A stretch of DNA of 64,000 nt from positions 39,464,796 to 39,528,795 of the forward strand of contig NC_030386.2 of assembly GCF_001625215.2 (NCBI RefSeq). Reading direction: 5' to 3'. The notes beneath the pieces are model-generated. The model did no database searches. It saw nothing but the letters and a program-made list of their open reading frames with translations, and was not told the DNA's origin. Origin of the DNA: Daucus carota subsp. sativus. Lineage: Eukaryota; Streptophyta; Magnoliopsida; Apiales; Apiaceae. A program made the position numbers and the translations under genes. Shown piece by piece: positions 24,501 to 35,389 of the stretch (positions are counted from its first letter, which is position 1; every line of letters begins with the position of its first letter).

Positions 24501-24879
24501 TTGACTGATTCCACCCTCCTTTGCCACCTGCTGGTGCTGCAAAGGCATTCACAGAACCCTTCCCTGCCCAAGCATTGGCGGGCTGCTTAGTTCCAGTCCA
24601 AGCATTAGAATTCCCCTTAGACCCTGTCCAGGGATTACCTGATACTTTTGCACCTGGATACTGACTTCCCACATTTCCAACAGGTTTATTTCTGTGCTTC
24701 CTCGCTACCTCCTCCCAGCCTCCATCTTGTTCAGAATCGAGACTTATATCTGACATCCTATCAGATACTTGATCGGCCCAACGATCAGAAACTTGGGAAA
24801 CATTTTTGCCTTTCGCTGTTTCGGCGGCACCAGCAGCATGTATTTTTGGACCAGACCCACCCCCTCTTCTTGAACTCAT
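21552..24879 (-). CDS. SGS3: SGS3, copy 3, inverted and more diverged (643 aa)
   Basis: This is a third SGS3 gene, convergent with the tandem pair. Exons on the minus strand are 24879-23863, 23710-23416, 23314-23070, 22472-22315 and 21768-21552. Phases agree and give 643 aa. Exons 2-5 have exactly the lengths of the other copies; exon 1 is seven codons shorter, mostly from loss of the NNKWPSAGRG stretch. The WHCPAC finger, XS domain (including FEASAVGFLEAERLSKHFE) and charged coiled coil are present, and the start MSSRRGGGSG is shared. N-terminal residues after it differ (PKIHAAGAAETAKGKN). It looks functional. Its intron sequence aligns only partly with copies 1 and 2, so the duplication is older than the tandem one. 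Confidence 0.94.
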
Positions 24880-25665
24880 ATTTTAACTGGCCCAAACACG
24901 GTTCCGGATGTGAAATACCTTTGATACCTATATAAAAAAAAAATTGTTAAATGACAGAAAATTTATATTACAAAAGTGGAATAATGGTATATAATGTATA
25001 CTTACGCAAAAGGTTGATTTACATTTGGCATTTGGCATACTAAGAACAATTACTATAATGAACACAAAGTGACATGTTAAAGCTGAAAAACCTATACCTA
25101 ACAACAGTACCACAAATGCAACACAATAGTCAGCACATCGACCACGGACCACTTCATACTTTGATCATCCATGAATACAGGAAATTCTTTTACAAAAATA
25201 ATGAAGACTTGAGACCCTTCTACCAACACATATACCAGAAACTCAGGCACAAACTTAAGGGAAAACCTCAGAGTATATTGTACAGATGTTCTACATGCAA
25301 AAATTCTCTAGCTCTACCATGAAGCACAGAACAAACCACACAGGCTAAAAATGTCAGTCATGTTTTTTCAACCAAGACCTCGTTTAAAAAATCAAATGAA
25401 ACGATCCCAGAATATAGTGCTTTTTGTATATATGTGACAACCAAAAATGGCAACCATACAAACACATATAAGAACTTTCAAATTTGAACCCAAACCAATA
25501 TTTATATCGAAGTGGTCTGATCATCAAAACATGAATTAAACAATAAAAACCACAATATTCACAAAGATTAAGCTTAAACCCAGTACAACAACACAAACCC
25601 ATACAATAGAGGGGAAGATAACAACACAGAAAACAAGTTCAAATACCAAAAACAAATAGGCTTAT

Positions 25666-26218
25666 CAGTGTTGTTAAAAGTGCGCTTAATTGCACAATAA
25701 ATGGTGCTTTGCGCTTAGGGGAAAGATGTGCAATTCAAATTAAGCGATTTAATGCTATTCTGAAATCAACCAAAAAAATGCTCAAGAAGCACGCTGAAGC
25801 GCTAAAAAGCACTAAAAGCGGTAGAAAGCGCTCAAGATGGTCAAAAGGCAACAATACCCTTAAACAGGGGAATAAAAGAAACCCTATCTTCAAGTCTTGC
25901 ACAGAAGAGGTGGCTGTATAACAAGTTTCAATGGCTCTTGCCTTTTGAAGGACCGGAAATTGAACTAAATGACTGAAGCTTTTAAATTATTGAACATTTA
26001 TGATTGATGCTTTTATTGAAAATTTTGTTGTATTAGACATGCTTAGCTATATTTAAATGTTGAGAATCTAATAAGTATATATTTTGTTAACAAATATGAT
26101 CTTACATTGTTTTCGACAAAAAAGCGTGCGATTAATGTCACTTTGAGAATCTTTGAGAATCGTGCTTCAAAATAGGCCTTGCACTTTATATAAAATTGCG
26201 CGCCTCAAAACAACACTG
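25666..26218 (+). mobile_element. hAT-type MITE, 553 bp, in the SGS3-3 leader intron
   Basis: The ends are CAGTGTTGTTAAAAGTGCGC and, complementary, CAGTGTTGTTTTGAGGCGCG. Flanks are AGGCTTAT and AGACTAAT, a diverged 8-bp target duplication. The interior repeats AAGCGC/GCGCT words and matches the minus strand of the element at 2622-3175 (for example CAATACCCTTAAA). Copies 1 and 2 carry an uninterrupted TATTAGCTTATG at the equivalent intron site near 6266 and 14385, so this insertion is specific to the third gene. An internal open stretch of about 70 codons is not a recognisable gene. Confidence 0.88.
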
Positions 26219-27160
26219 AGACTAATATGTGTTAACATAACAGCACACACAATTACATCAAACAAATATAAACTCTAAAGCCTTTTAATCAACAATACAA
26301 GTATATAAACACCTAATAAGCAACTAATACACAAATATACACATACATTACACTTAACACCCCTGAAATCACAAAATATGATTTTTGAACACTGAAAAGA
26401 AACAAACATTTATACGGAATACAACATCAAAAACATTAAACAAGTATTCGCGGTGTATACATACATTTAACACCCAAAAACAGCAATCTTACCAGCAAAA
26501 ACAATACAAACACATCAAAACACCTTAAAGTTCTTAAGCCCTAACAAACGCAAGCCCTGGATCAATTAAATCAACAAAACACTCATATAAACATCTAACA
26601 AAAACAAATGTACATAAAAAAAAAAGCATTAAAACACGAAAAAATCGCACAAACACATACAGAAGTAAAAACATGGCAAACACAAGCCTAAATCAATTTA
26701 ACCAACAGAACACGCATATAAACACAAATAAACACATGAATAAGGCATTAAACCCCGAAAAAATCAAGAAAACAAGCAAAAACACATACAGAACACCTTA
26801 CAGTACTAAAATCCTAAAAAAACACAAGCCTAAATCAAATTTATTCAACAGAACACACATATAAACGATTAATAAACACAAATGTGCACATATGTTAAGC
26901 ATTCGCCCCGAAAAAATCGCACACACAAAACACCTTACAGTACTTCAACCCTAACAAAAACAAGCGCTAAATCAATTTAATCAACAAAACACGCATACAA
27001 ACAACTAACAAGCACTGCAAAAACAAATGCATACGTAAATTACGCTCTAAAACCCTAAAAAAATCTCAAGATCAAGCAAAAACACGCAGAGACACACGAA
27101 AAAGAAGCTTTGAAACAAGATCGCGGCGAGAAAATCGGGGAGAGAGGGCGAGAAATGTAC

Positions 27161-27380
27161 CTAGAGATGATCGAGAGAGATGAAACGAGCTTTTCGGCGA
27201 GGGCTTTGTGTGTGTGTGTGTGTTTTTTAGCGAGAGAGAGGTGAAATAAGTATGACTGTGAGTGAAAACAAGGGGCGTGTGTTTTAAGCTCGGAGACTCC
27301 GGATTTGAAAAGGCTTGTTAATTGATTGATGTATATTTCTCTTTGGAATCCGGTGGGTCCGGGATTTGGTGTTTTGAGCC
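27161..27380 (-). promoter_or_regulatory. SGS3 copy 3 promoter and 5' UTR exon
   Basis: Read on the minus strand the region contains ACCAAATCCCGGACCCACCGG, a TTTTCACTC-CAGTCATACTTATTTCA block, a CT-rich and CA-repeat stretch, and a donor ATCTCTAG|GTACATTT at 27161/27160. These match the leader regions of copies 1 and 2 in order and spacing. The leader intron is about 2.27 kb, lengthened by the hAT MITE. Confidence 0.6.
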
Positions 27381-27532
27381 GTTTACGGGAAAAGATTTTG
27401 CCAAGATTTATGTATTCTTTTGGAAATTTTTTGTTGAAACTGTAGTTTTGGATACGAAAGAATTTTTATTTTTTTTTATTAATGAAATCCACCTTTTCTT
27501 CGCTTGAGATCCGGACAATAGAATAACAAAGA

Positions 27533-27644
27533 TGTGTATAGAAGAAATGTAGGTGCCGTTTGTTCAGTCCTTAACAAAATTGTTAAATTACAGAGAGATG
27601 CGTATAAAAATGTAGCTGCCGTTTGATCAGTCCTTAACAAAATT
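27533..27644 (+). repeat. Short tandem repeat, two units of about 62 bp
   Basis: AAATGTAGGTGCCGTTTGTT...TTAACAAAATT at about 27546 recurs as AAATGTAGCTGCCGTTTGAT...TTAACAAAATT at about 27608. There is no coding content. The DNA from here to 28117 is AT-rich and otherwise featureless. Confidence 0.7.
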
Positions 27645-28117
27645 CAATAAATCATATCATATTTAAAAATTATAAATATAAGATATATTTATTTTCATAC
27701 ATATTATCATCATTTGAGAATATAATCAAAATCAATTCATTGATTATATTATTAATTATATTTAATCAAAATTGTGATTCGTAACAAAAATACATTTCAT
27801 CTATTATCATGTTAAAATAATATAATCATTTTTTTTCTTTGTCATGCAATAATATATTCGATTAATAGAGTATTATAACTAGAATAATTTTTCATGATGG
27901 ATGAAGATTTTGAGAATTAAAATAACATCCCGTCATGTTTTGAAATTTGAAATATCATTTACATCTACACATTATCATGTCTCAAAAAAATTATTGCATC
28001 TAATATCAAGCGATTTTTCCAAAACATATTATCTTCATTAAATACATAAAAAATCCTATTTTGTAGGTTTTAAGGTCGAAACTTAATGTTATTCAATAAA
28101 TTGGAAACGATTTAAAA

Positions 28118-29578
28118 TCAATATACTTATATAAAGGAGAAGCGAGGGGCGTGTAGGTGGCGCCTCTCACATCGCTCCGTTCTATTTTTCTAATTTTCTG
28201 GAATTTTTGAATAAAAAAATACCAAAAATTAGAACTACCATTTTTAGTTTCGGATATATTAGAAGCAAGTTTCAGAATCTGATTTTGTTTCAGATTATTT
28301 ATGGAATATAGTAGCTTGAAAGTATTAATTTGATTTTGTTTCTATATAATCTGGTTTTGTTTCAGATTATTTATGGAATATAGTAGCTTGAAAGTTTTAA
28401 TTTGATTTTGTTACTATATAAAGGAGGAGCGAGGCGCGTGTAGGTGGCGCCTCTCACATCGCTCCGTTTTATTTTTCTAATTTTCTGAAATTTTCAGATG
28501 AAAAATATCAAATATTAAAACTGTCTTTTTTAGTTTCGGATATATTAGAAGCAAGTTTCAGAATCTGATTTTGTTTCAGATTCTTTATGGAATATAGCAG
28601 CTTGAAAGTTTTAATCTGATTTTGTTTCAGATTATTTAATTATGGGATTATTTAATTATGGGAAAGAGTAGCACACAAGTCTCTCTGCATCTATAAATAC
28701 CTCTATAGGTTGTAGAGTTTTTGATCATCTTAACACAATCTTCTCTCTCAGTATCACAACCTTAGCTCTCTCTGGTGATATTTCTATTGCTCGATTTCTA
28801 ACTCGGTGTTGCCGTTCTTCTGGTGAAGGCTAGGCTGTTTATACAGTATTAAAAAATATAAAGGTTGTTGTAAGCAAAGGTAGTTATAAACCGCTATGTG
28901 GGAGTCGACAAATCCAAACACGGGAGAAGAATATAGTCTTGACATGATATTGATGGATGATATCAATAAATTAACTATTAGTAATGTATGTTTGTTGATT
29001 ATTCTTTTATAAAATTTGTTTTGTTCATCGGACATGTTTGTTGTTGTTAATTTTTATATAATTTACTTTGCACACAAGAAAATATTATTCATGCATTATC
29101 TGTTTGCTCCGTTCAAACAACTTTTAAGTGAAGACTGTTCATACAGTATTAAAAAATAAAGGTTGTTGCAACTAGGGTAGTTATAGACCGCTATCGCACG
29201 GATTTAAGTTAGATGTTTTTGTGCACAATCAATCCAAAAAAATTGGAGGAAGGTGACAATGCAAGAGCATGATTACTTTTTAAAAAAAACACAAATAAAA
29301 TTAAGATTTGTCGTGCTTTAAATTGTTAATTACGCGTAGAAATTTATTTTCGTATTTTCAACATGAATTATAGTCTAATTTTGCAATTTTATATATTAGT
29401 ATTGGCATTACATCAAGATTTTTATAATAAAAAATTTAATTTATCCTACAAATATTAATTTTTAATCATTAATATATTTTTTATATATAGCCACAAAATT
29501 ATTGCATTCTACAAATATTAATATTAGATCGTTAATATAATTTTTATAGGCCGCCGCAACGCGCGGCTTCTCAACTAG
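28118..29578 (+). mobile_element. Non-autonomous Helitron, about 1.46 kb
   Basis: The 5' end reads A|TCAATATACTTATATAAAGG. The 3' end is a GC-rich hairpin (GCCGCAACGCGCGGC) followed by TTCTCAACTAG|T, the CTAG terminus and A/T insertion site of Helitrons. There is no Rep/helicase coding sequence. Two direct repeats of about 290 bp, starting TATATAAAGGAG(A/G)AGCGAGG, are at about 28129 and 28419. A second repeat, CATACAGTATTAAAAAATA through CCGCTAT, is at about 28836 and 29131. A TATA-like CTATAAATACC near 28690 may belong to captured promoter DNA. Confidence 0.75.
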
Positions 29579-30431
29579 TTATAAATAAGAATGACTGATG
29601 ACATGTTTGGCTATATATATCTATGCTCCACAGAATAATAACCTATTTCGATAAAAAAAAAATGTACATTATTTCCTTGTATCAATTAGTTAATAATATT
29701 TTAATATTGGAAATTCTTTATGATACCAATTATAAGTATCATATTTTTGATTTTTATATATGATAACTTGTAGGTTTAATTTTTCACATATAACACCATC
29801 ATCTTCTATAAAATGTAATAAAATTTTTATTTAAAACTGTAAAATAAATTATACATGTGAAAATTTTACGAAAAAAATACATGAAATAAATCTTTTGAAT
29901 ATGCAAATGGAGTTAAAACGAGTGACATATATTCGAACTTTATGATCAAACTTTTAATCATTTATATCTCACTCATTTTGATTCGGATTTGCATGATTTA
30001 AGAGTTTATATTGTATAATATTTTATTAAAATTTCAAATATATAATGTTTTTGCAATTGGAAATTAAATCTTGTACATTTTTTTTTTTGAGAATGAATCT
30101 TGTACATTTTATTTAACACGAAGACATAATACGTGAAAAACCAAATATAAAAATTTATCACATATATGAGTTAAAAATGTGATAATATCATTGATAAAAG
30201 TCGATATCACAATATTCGTTTAATATATATTATTTGCATAAATAAGTCATTTCATACTAGAAACATTTAAATATTTATCTACTTTCCAGGAAATTAATAA
30301 TTATTTAATATTTCTTATTTTTAGGAATAAATGTAGCTTTTGATATCTTTATTCTTTCTGAGAGATACAAGGCCTAAATATGAATCTATTGATATTATAT
30401 TTAGTTTTTAAGTTTTTAATCTATTGATATT
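29579..30431. other. AT-rich spacer with a tiny retroposon scar
   Basis: No gene is seen. At 30067-30110 the direct repeat AATCTTGTACATTTT brackets only about 14 bp (a T-run plus GAGAATG), which looks like a severely 5'-truncated poly(A) retroposon on the minus strand. Confidence 0.5.
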
Positions 30432-30451
30432 TTGACGAAGGAAGAAGACTT

Positions 30452-30918
30452 TCATTCATTTAAACTATCACTCATACACAGAGATAAAACCTCAGAAGGG
30501 GCATCAAACTCTGAGAAGCTACGATCAGAAAGAAAACAAGACTGCCTTGCTAAACAATGGGCAACCTTATTTGCTGACCGCCTAATGAAACAAATTTCAG
30601 CATGTGCAATATCTTGCAGGAGCTGTTTACAGTTAGGGCTGTTTAACGAACCGAGCTGTTCGCGAACAAGCTCGAGCTCGGCTCGTTAAGAGCTCGTTCG
30701 GCTCGGCTCGTTAAGTTAACGAGCTCGAGCTCGAACACAAAAAATTGTTCGTTAAGTAAACGAGCTCGAGCCGAGCTTTTAGTATGTTCGGCTCGAGCTC
30801 GGCTCGAGCTCGGCTCGAGCTCGTTCGGCTCGAGTTCGGCTCGTTAAAGCTCGAAAAAATGTAATATTTTCGGGTTTTTTTTTATAATTTATATATGTTA
30901 TTGGACTCAGAATTCAAC

Positions 30919-30974
<56 letters not shown>

Positions 30975-32090
30975 AGTGATGTAAACAAAATTTTAGGAAA
31001 TAATAATTTTATTTGGTTTTTAACAGGCAAGTAGAAGTTTGACTAGTACCGCTAACTAGTGTTTAATCCTAATTTAGTGTTTCAATATTTTAAAAAATAT
31101 TTTTTACCGATCCAACTGTATGAATGTTAACATATATACATTTTAGTGATATAAACAAAGTTTCAAAAAAATTGAAATTATTAGGTTAGCTATTTTAAGA
31201 GTCAACTAGCGGTTTGTCCTTATTTTTTTCTGGCTCGGCTCGACTCGACTCGACTCGGCTCGGCTCGTATTTGTTCGCGAACAAGCTCGTGTTCGGCTCG
31301 TTAGTTAACGAGCCGAGCTTGAACACAATTTTTGTTCGATTAAAAAGCTCGGCTCGGCTCGGCTCGTCAGAAAAAAAATTAAAGCTCGGCTCGGTTCGGT
31401 CAAAACTCGGCTCGGCTCGGTTCGTGAACAGCTCTATTTACAGTCCAACACAAGTCGACCAAATGTGGAATTTAACTACACTGAACTACGTAAAGCTTGC
31501 ACCACTTTCATACAATCAGACTCCACCACCACCACCTTGCTCCACTGCTTTGTTTTGACCCAGCTCAAAGCTTCCTTAACAGCTATCACCTCTGCTAGAT
31601 CCGCGGATGTTTTTCCGATTTTGCTTGCCGCCTTAGCTCCCAACAATCTTCCTGAATGATCACGAGCAACACACCCAAAACCAAAACAGTTTTCATCATC
31701 GAAAAGGGCTGAGTCAACATTTATCTTGATTGTATTCATATCTGGTTTCGTCCAACGCTCACTACCATCCTTCGCATGCTTAAACGCGATTGACGGAGTA
31801 AAATATTTCAGCTGAGCTTCCATCCAATGATCAAGAGTAAACTGAGCAGTTCTAATTACCTCATCGACATGAAGGTATGTTTCATGCCAGACCACCATAT
31901 TCCGAGCTTTCCAAACGGACCACAGCAGCATCACCAACTTAGCTAGTCCTGAATTGTCATATTGATCCATTACAATATTCAGCCAAGCAGCAAAATTGTC
32001 AACGTCATCCATAGTGTTGCCAAAACCTGCACCCCGTTTACATGCTTGAGCAAACTCACACCGGATATTGATAATCTTTTTAACAAAAAT
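30452..32090 (-). pseudogene. LINE-type RNase H domain pseudogene, split by a hAT element
   Basis: The minus-strand reading runs from about 32090 to a TGA at 30452-30454 and encodes the end of a zf-RVT-like region (LLWSVWKARNMVVWHE) followed by a plant RVT_3 RNase H domain (NTIKINVDSALFDDE, VARDHSGRLLGAKA, VVVESDCMKVVQAL, and after the insertion FIRRSANKVAHCLARQS). Such domains come from non-LTR retrotransposons or their domesticated relatives. It carries an in-frame TAG just after the QALRSSV stretch and an 803-bp hAT insertion at 30634-31436. Removing one target duplication re-joins the frame at DCK/Q. It is non-functional as it stands. Confidence 0.82.
30634..31436. mobile_element. hAT-type non-autonomous element, 803 bp
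   Basis: Terminal repeats are TAGGGCTGTTTAACGAACCG and, complementary on the right, TAGAGCTGTTCACGAACCG. The 8-bp target duplication TTTACAGT is perfect (30626-30633 and 31437-31444). Subterminal regions are dense in GAGCTCG/GGCTCGGCTCG repeats, and the middle holds an (AT)n tract at about 30920-30971. There is no transposase. It inserted into the RNase H pseudogene. Confidence 0.9.
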
Positions 32091-32364
32091 GTGTTAGTTT
32101 GTTCAAAATAATTTAAACTTTATGTTTTGTAAACCTGTATCGAGTGACAATGCCAAGCAGACCGGCCGGTCTGATAGTTCCGAATATTAGTTATAAAGCG
32201 AGCAATTATGCAAATAACCGAAAAGGAGTTGAAGATGTATAGATTTGTCACATTGATTTGTAGTAGATGTAGGAAACTCAAAACCCTTTGAATATATAAA
32301 CACATGCCTTGCAATTATTCTTCACAATCTGCAGAAACAACTCATCATTCCGGTACCGCGAATC

Positions 32365-34577
32365 ATGGCAGAAGCAAAGCCCTTTCCATTCACTGCATGT
32401 GTTGATCATCCAAATATCAGTACGTTTTACTTTTATTTTATTTGATTATCTACTAATCCTGACTATAGACGAGAAAGACTTGCGTATAGCTAGCATCCAT
32501 ACTAATTAAGAGTCCCAAAGACAGAATTTGACTAAGGCCTCTTAAACTCAGGCCGCTTGCTATGCTTATAGGTTGTTTATTTTTTCTTTTACTGCAGAAT
32601 ATTCTTACTAATGTAAACAAATAAATTTTGCAGCTTGGGGAGAATTATTTTTGTATTGGCTAGGAGCTAACGGTAACTTCAGACCAGAGATACGAGCATT
32701 AGGTATCGATTAACAGATCGATCATGTCTTGGAGGCTATGATATTGTGCTCTAAATCTGATGTTTTATTTGCTTTCTTGCATGTTTTTCACGTAACCTAC
32801 TGTATTCTGCAGCGTTTCGAGAGTCTGTGACTTTGTCTGCAGCTACCTGCAACTTTTCAAATCACGGAAATCACTGGGTATGGATTGTTTTTCTTCATAG
32901 TTTATTTCAACAAGCATCTTGAATTCTTGATCATATATATAACGTGCACATAGTCTATAGATACATAATATATATCACAAGGAAAAACGGTTATTTTCAA
33001 TCGCGACCACTCACCATTTTCTATCGGTAACGATCAAAATTACATGCACTACAACAAAACTAGGTTTTTACGGCGAAAGTTAAGGCGCAAGTCCGTCGTA
33101 AGTTCTTACTTTACGACGGACTTTTTCCATCGTTTTTGGTCAAGTCGAAAGTTGCAAAATACGTCACAATTCCAAACATGCGTCGTAAGTATTAAAACCG
33201 TCGTAAGTTACAGAATTTACGACGGAACTTTCCGTCGCAAGTATGTTGTGGGCCCAGATCCTTGTATGGATAAATTTTATCTTATGACGCACTGTCCGTC
33301 GTATGTTAACTACCTTACGATGGAAATACGGAAATAAGAACTAAAAGAGGTCGAAAATAACGGATCGAAAATATATGTAATTTTGACTCATTGTTGGCAG
33401 TCGAAAATAAGAATAATAACCGATTTTTCTGTCGTGCATGAAATTATGAATGCAATTAAAAAGTCCTTTGCATATCATAAACTCCCTTACAATTTGATAT
33501 CATGCATGCCTAATATACAGAAGTGTTGTTCACTTCTTCTTGTTTATATATTTCAGAAGAGAGGCGAGCAGACGTAGCACGGGCTAGAAAGAATCATCCT
33601 TATTCTATACCTGTAAGATAGATCTGTACTTGTGGCGGATTATATCGATTAAGGTTTATTAATTTGCAGCTGCTTTTTTACACCAATCTCATTTTCGAAT
33701 TGCCTGTGCAGGTGATTGTACAGCAGGCTGAGGAAAGCCAGATGTGTTATCCCAAAAAGAAGAAGTAATTTGCCTATACCTTTGCTTTTTCTCTTCTCTC
33801 TGAATTCTGAGTTTAATCCTTCCCTGACTTAACTTGAAAAAGATTTGCTTATTGTTTATAAACAAGTGACAAATAACTTATATTTTATTAGTTTAGATAA
33901 ATTCATTAATAATTTATTATTTTTAAGTATAAAAACTAGTATAATGATATATAAAATATAAAAATTATCTTGTAAGGTGATATATATATATTATATTTGT
34001 TAAAGTCAAATATCAAAAATTAAAATAAGCTGAGGGTTTTAACTTTTCAATTAATTCTAATTCATGGTTAGCTAAAATTATATTGTAAATCTGTCATACA
34101 AATTATATAAAAAACTGATTTTTTGTTAGTTTAGGGGAAAAAAACTCAAGAATAGGACGGTATCTCCGTATTCCCGATTTTTTTAAATTCTCAAATCAGA
34201 CATTCATATGCATATCTTGTCTGACACACATCGTCACCTGCAGGTTACTCTTTCCACCTAACTGCAACCTTGAAGCACTTTTCATTGCGATTTGGACGCT
34301 AATCTATCAGCGTGGCCATAAGTCATTACGTGGCTATGTGGAGCATATGGATCCCATTTGTGAGTTCATATTGCATATACATGCATGTTTTTACGATTAA
34401 GTCTTAATTAGCCCAATTTGTTTATGCATGTAAACAGTTGAGAAACCAATGTCATTAATCTACGAAGAATACAAAGACGAAGACGGCTGCCTCTACATCA
34501 ACTTAAGTGGCGAGAAGAAAGAGCTGTTTCGTGAGCCTATTCCCAGTAACATCATTGCATGGACTTTCTATGTGTAG
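32365..34577 (+). CDS. Divergent ATG8-like ubiquitin-fold protein lacking the C-terminal glycine (139 aa)
   Basis: ATG8 is the ubiquitin-like autophagy protein attached to phosphatidylethanolamine through a C-terminal Gly exposed by ATG4. Exons 32365-32419, 33557-33612, 33712-33764, 34244-34359 and 34438-34577 have consensus splice sites and matching phases, giving 139 aa (ATG8 is about 117-122). Matches in order: KERRADVARARKNHPYSIP to ERRxAEAARIREKYPDRIP; VIVQQAEES to VIVEKAEKS; KKKxLxP; and SLIYEEYKDEDGCLY to STIYEEHKDEDGFLY, then SGE. The central strands and helix are poorly conserved. After SGE the usual TFG is replaced by a 20-residue tail with no Gly, so canonical lipidation looks impossible. 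The open frame and intact introns argue against a simple pseudogene, but expression is unknown. Confidence 0.75.
32634..32877 (+). other. Two possible cassette exons in intron 1 of the ATG8-like gene
   Basis: Segments 32634-32702 (TTTTGCAG before, GTATCG after) and 32813-32877 (TCTGCAG before, GTATGG after) have good splice borders and stay open in the frame set by exon 1, reading TWGELFLYWLGANG... Together they are 134 nt, so inclusion would shift the downstream frame and hit TAG at 33575-33577, giving about 69 residues. They may be alternative poison exons, remains of another gene, or chance. Confidence 0.35.
33047..33330 (+). mobile_element. CACTA transposon end, fragment
   Basis: CACTACAACAAAACTAGG resembles the CACTACAAGAAAA terminus of plant CACTA (En/Spm) elements. 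It is followed by repeated TCCGTCGTAAG / TTACGACGGA motifs in both orientations, typical of subterminal repeats. No matching opposite terminus was found nearby, so this is probably a solo or eroded end. It sits in the first intron of the ATG8-like gene. Confidence 0.6.
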
Positions 34578-34928
34578 ACATTTAAAGGATTAACACGATT
34601 TGGCTAATTAATTTCTATACTATCTTATGATTATGGTTTGAGTCTCCTAATTAAGTTTATAAATATATAAAGGTTTGAGTCTCCTAAATTTACTACAATT
34701 GTGTGTTCCCCTCCATTTGGTTAATGTCCATTAATTAACTATATATATATATATATCTTGTAATTACATCAAATTAAACAGAATTGTTTGTGTGTTTAAA
34801 TTAATTAAAAATTAAAAATAATAATGCAAGAATATCTTTTTAACAAGATATTAAAATATTATTTTGAAAAAAGAGAAAAGTAATTATTGAGGGACAATTT
34901 TTTCTCAAACTTGACCATGAAAAAGATG

Positions 34929-35000
34929 GGGAGATTGTAACATCTTGATAGTAGGGATTTGACAGGGAGATTGTAACATCTTGATAGTAGGGATTTGGCA
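34929..35000 (+). repeat. 36-bp tandem repeat, two copies
   Basis: The unit starts GGGAGATTGTAACATCTTG and is repeated head to tail with almost no change. The surrounding 34578-35390 is AT-rich without a supported gene. Confidence 0.8.
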
Positions 35001-35389
35001 GAAAATAAATATTCATACCGCGCTTGATTAATCAAATCAGAACTGAGGAAGAAGCCACCAGCTAAAAACTTTAAATTAGTTCGTTGTCACAAAAACTACA
35101 GTGGACTACTCAATTTTGAAATATATTAAATAGATATTCTTTTAGATATGATTAAAATTAATTAAGAGGAACAAGTTTTTCCTTCTAAAATATATATATA
35201 TGTTATATTTTTTATGTAGAAAAGAATAAAATCAATAAATTTAGTACAACATTTCCAAATATCTAAAACTTAAATCATATCATTGTAATATTTTATTGCA
35301 GTAATTTTGACTCATGCAATTAAATATAAAATTTTAGGTCAATAAAAGAAATTAATTTGAATTAATCATTTTAAAAACATCTTATGTAA

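Noticed and set aside
25709-25921. Open frame of about 70 codons rich in Lys and Ser
   Set aside because: It lies wholly inside the hAT MITE and is built from AAGCGC-type subterminal repeats; no hAT transposase motif is visible.
31214-31558. 114-codon open frame with repeated Arg-Leu-Gly-Ser
   Set aside because: It is the translation of GGCTCG repeats at the end of the hAT element and reads out of the RNase H frame.
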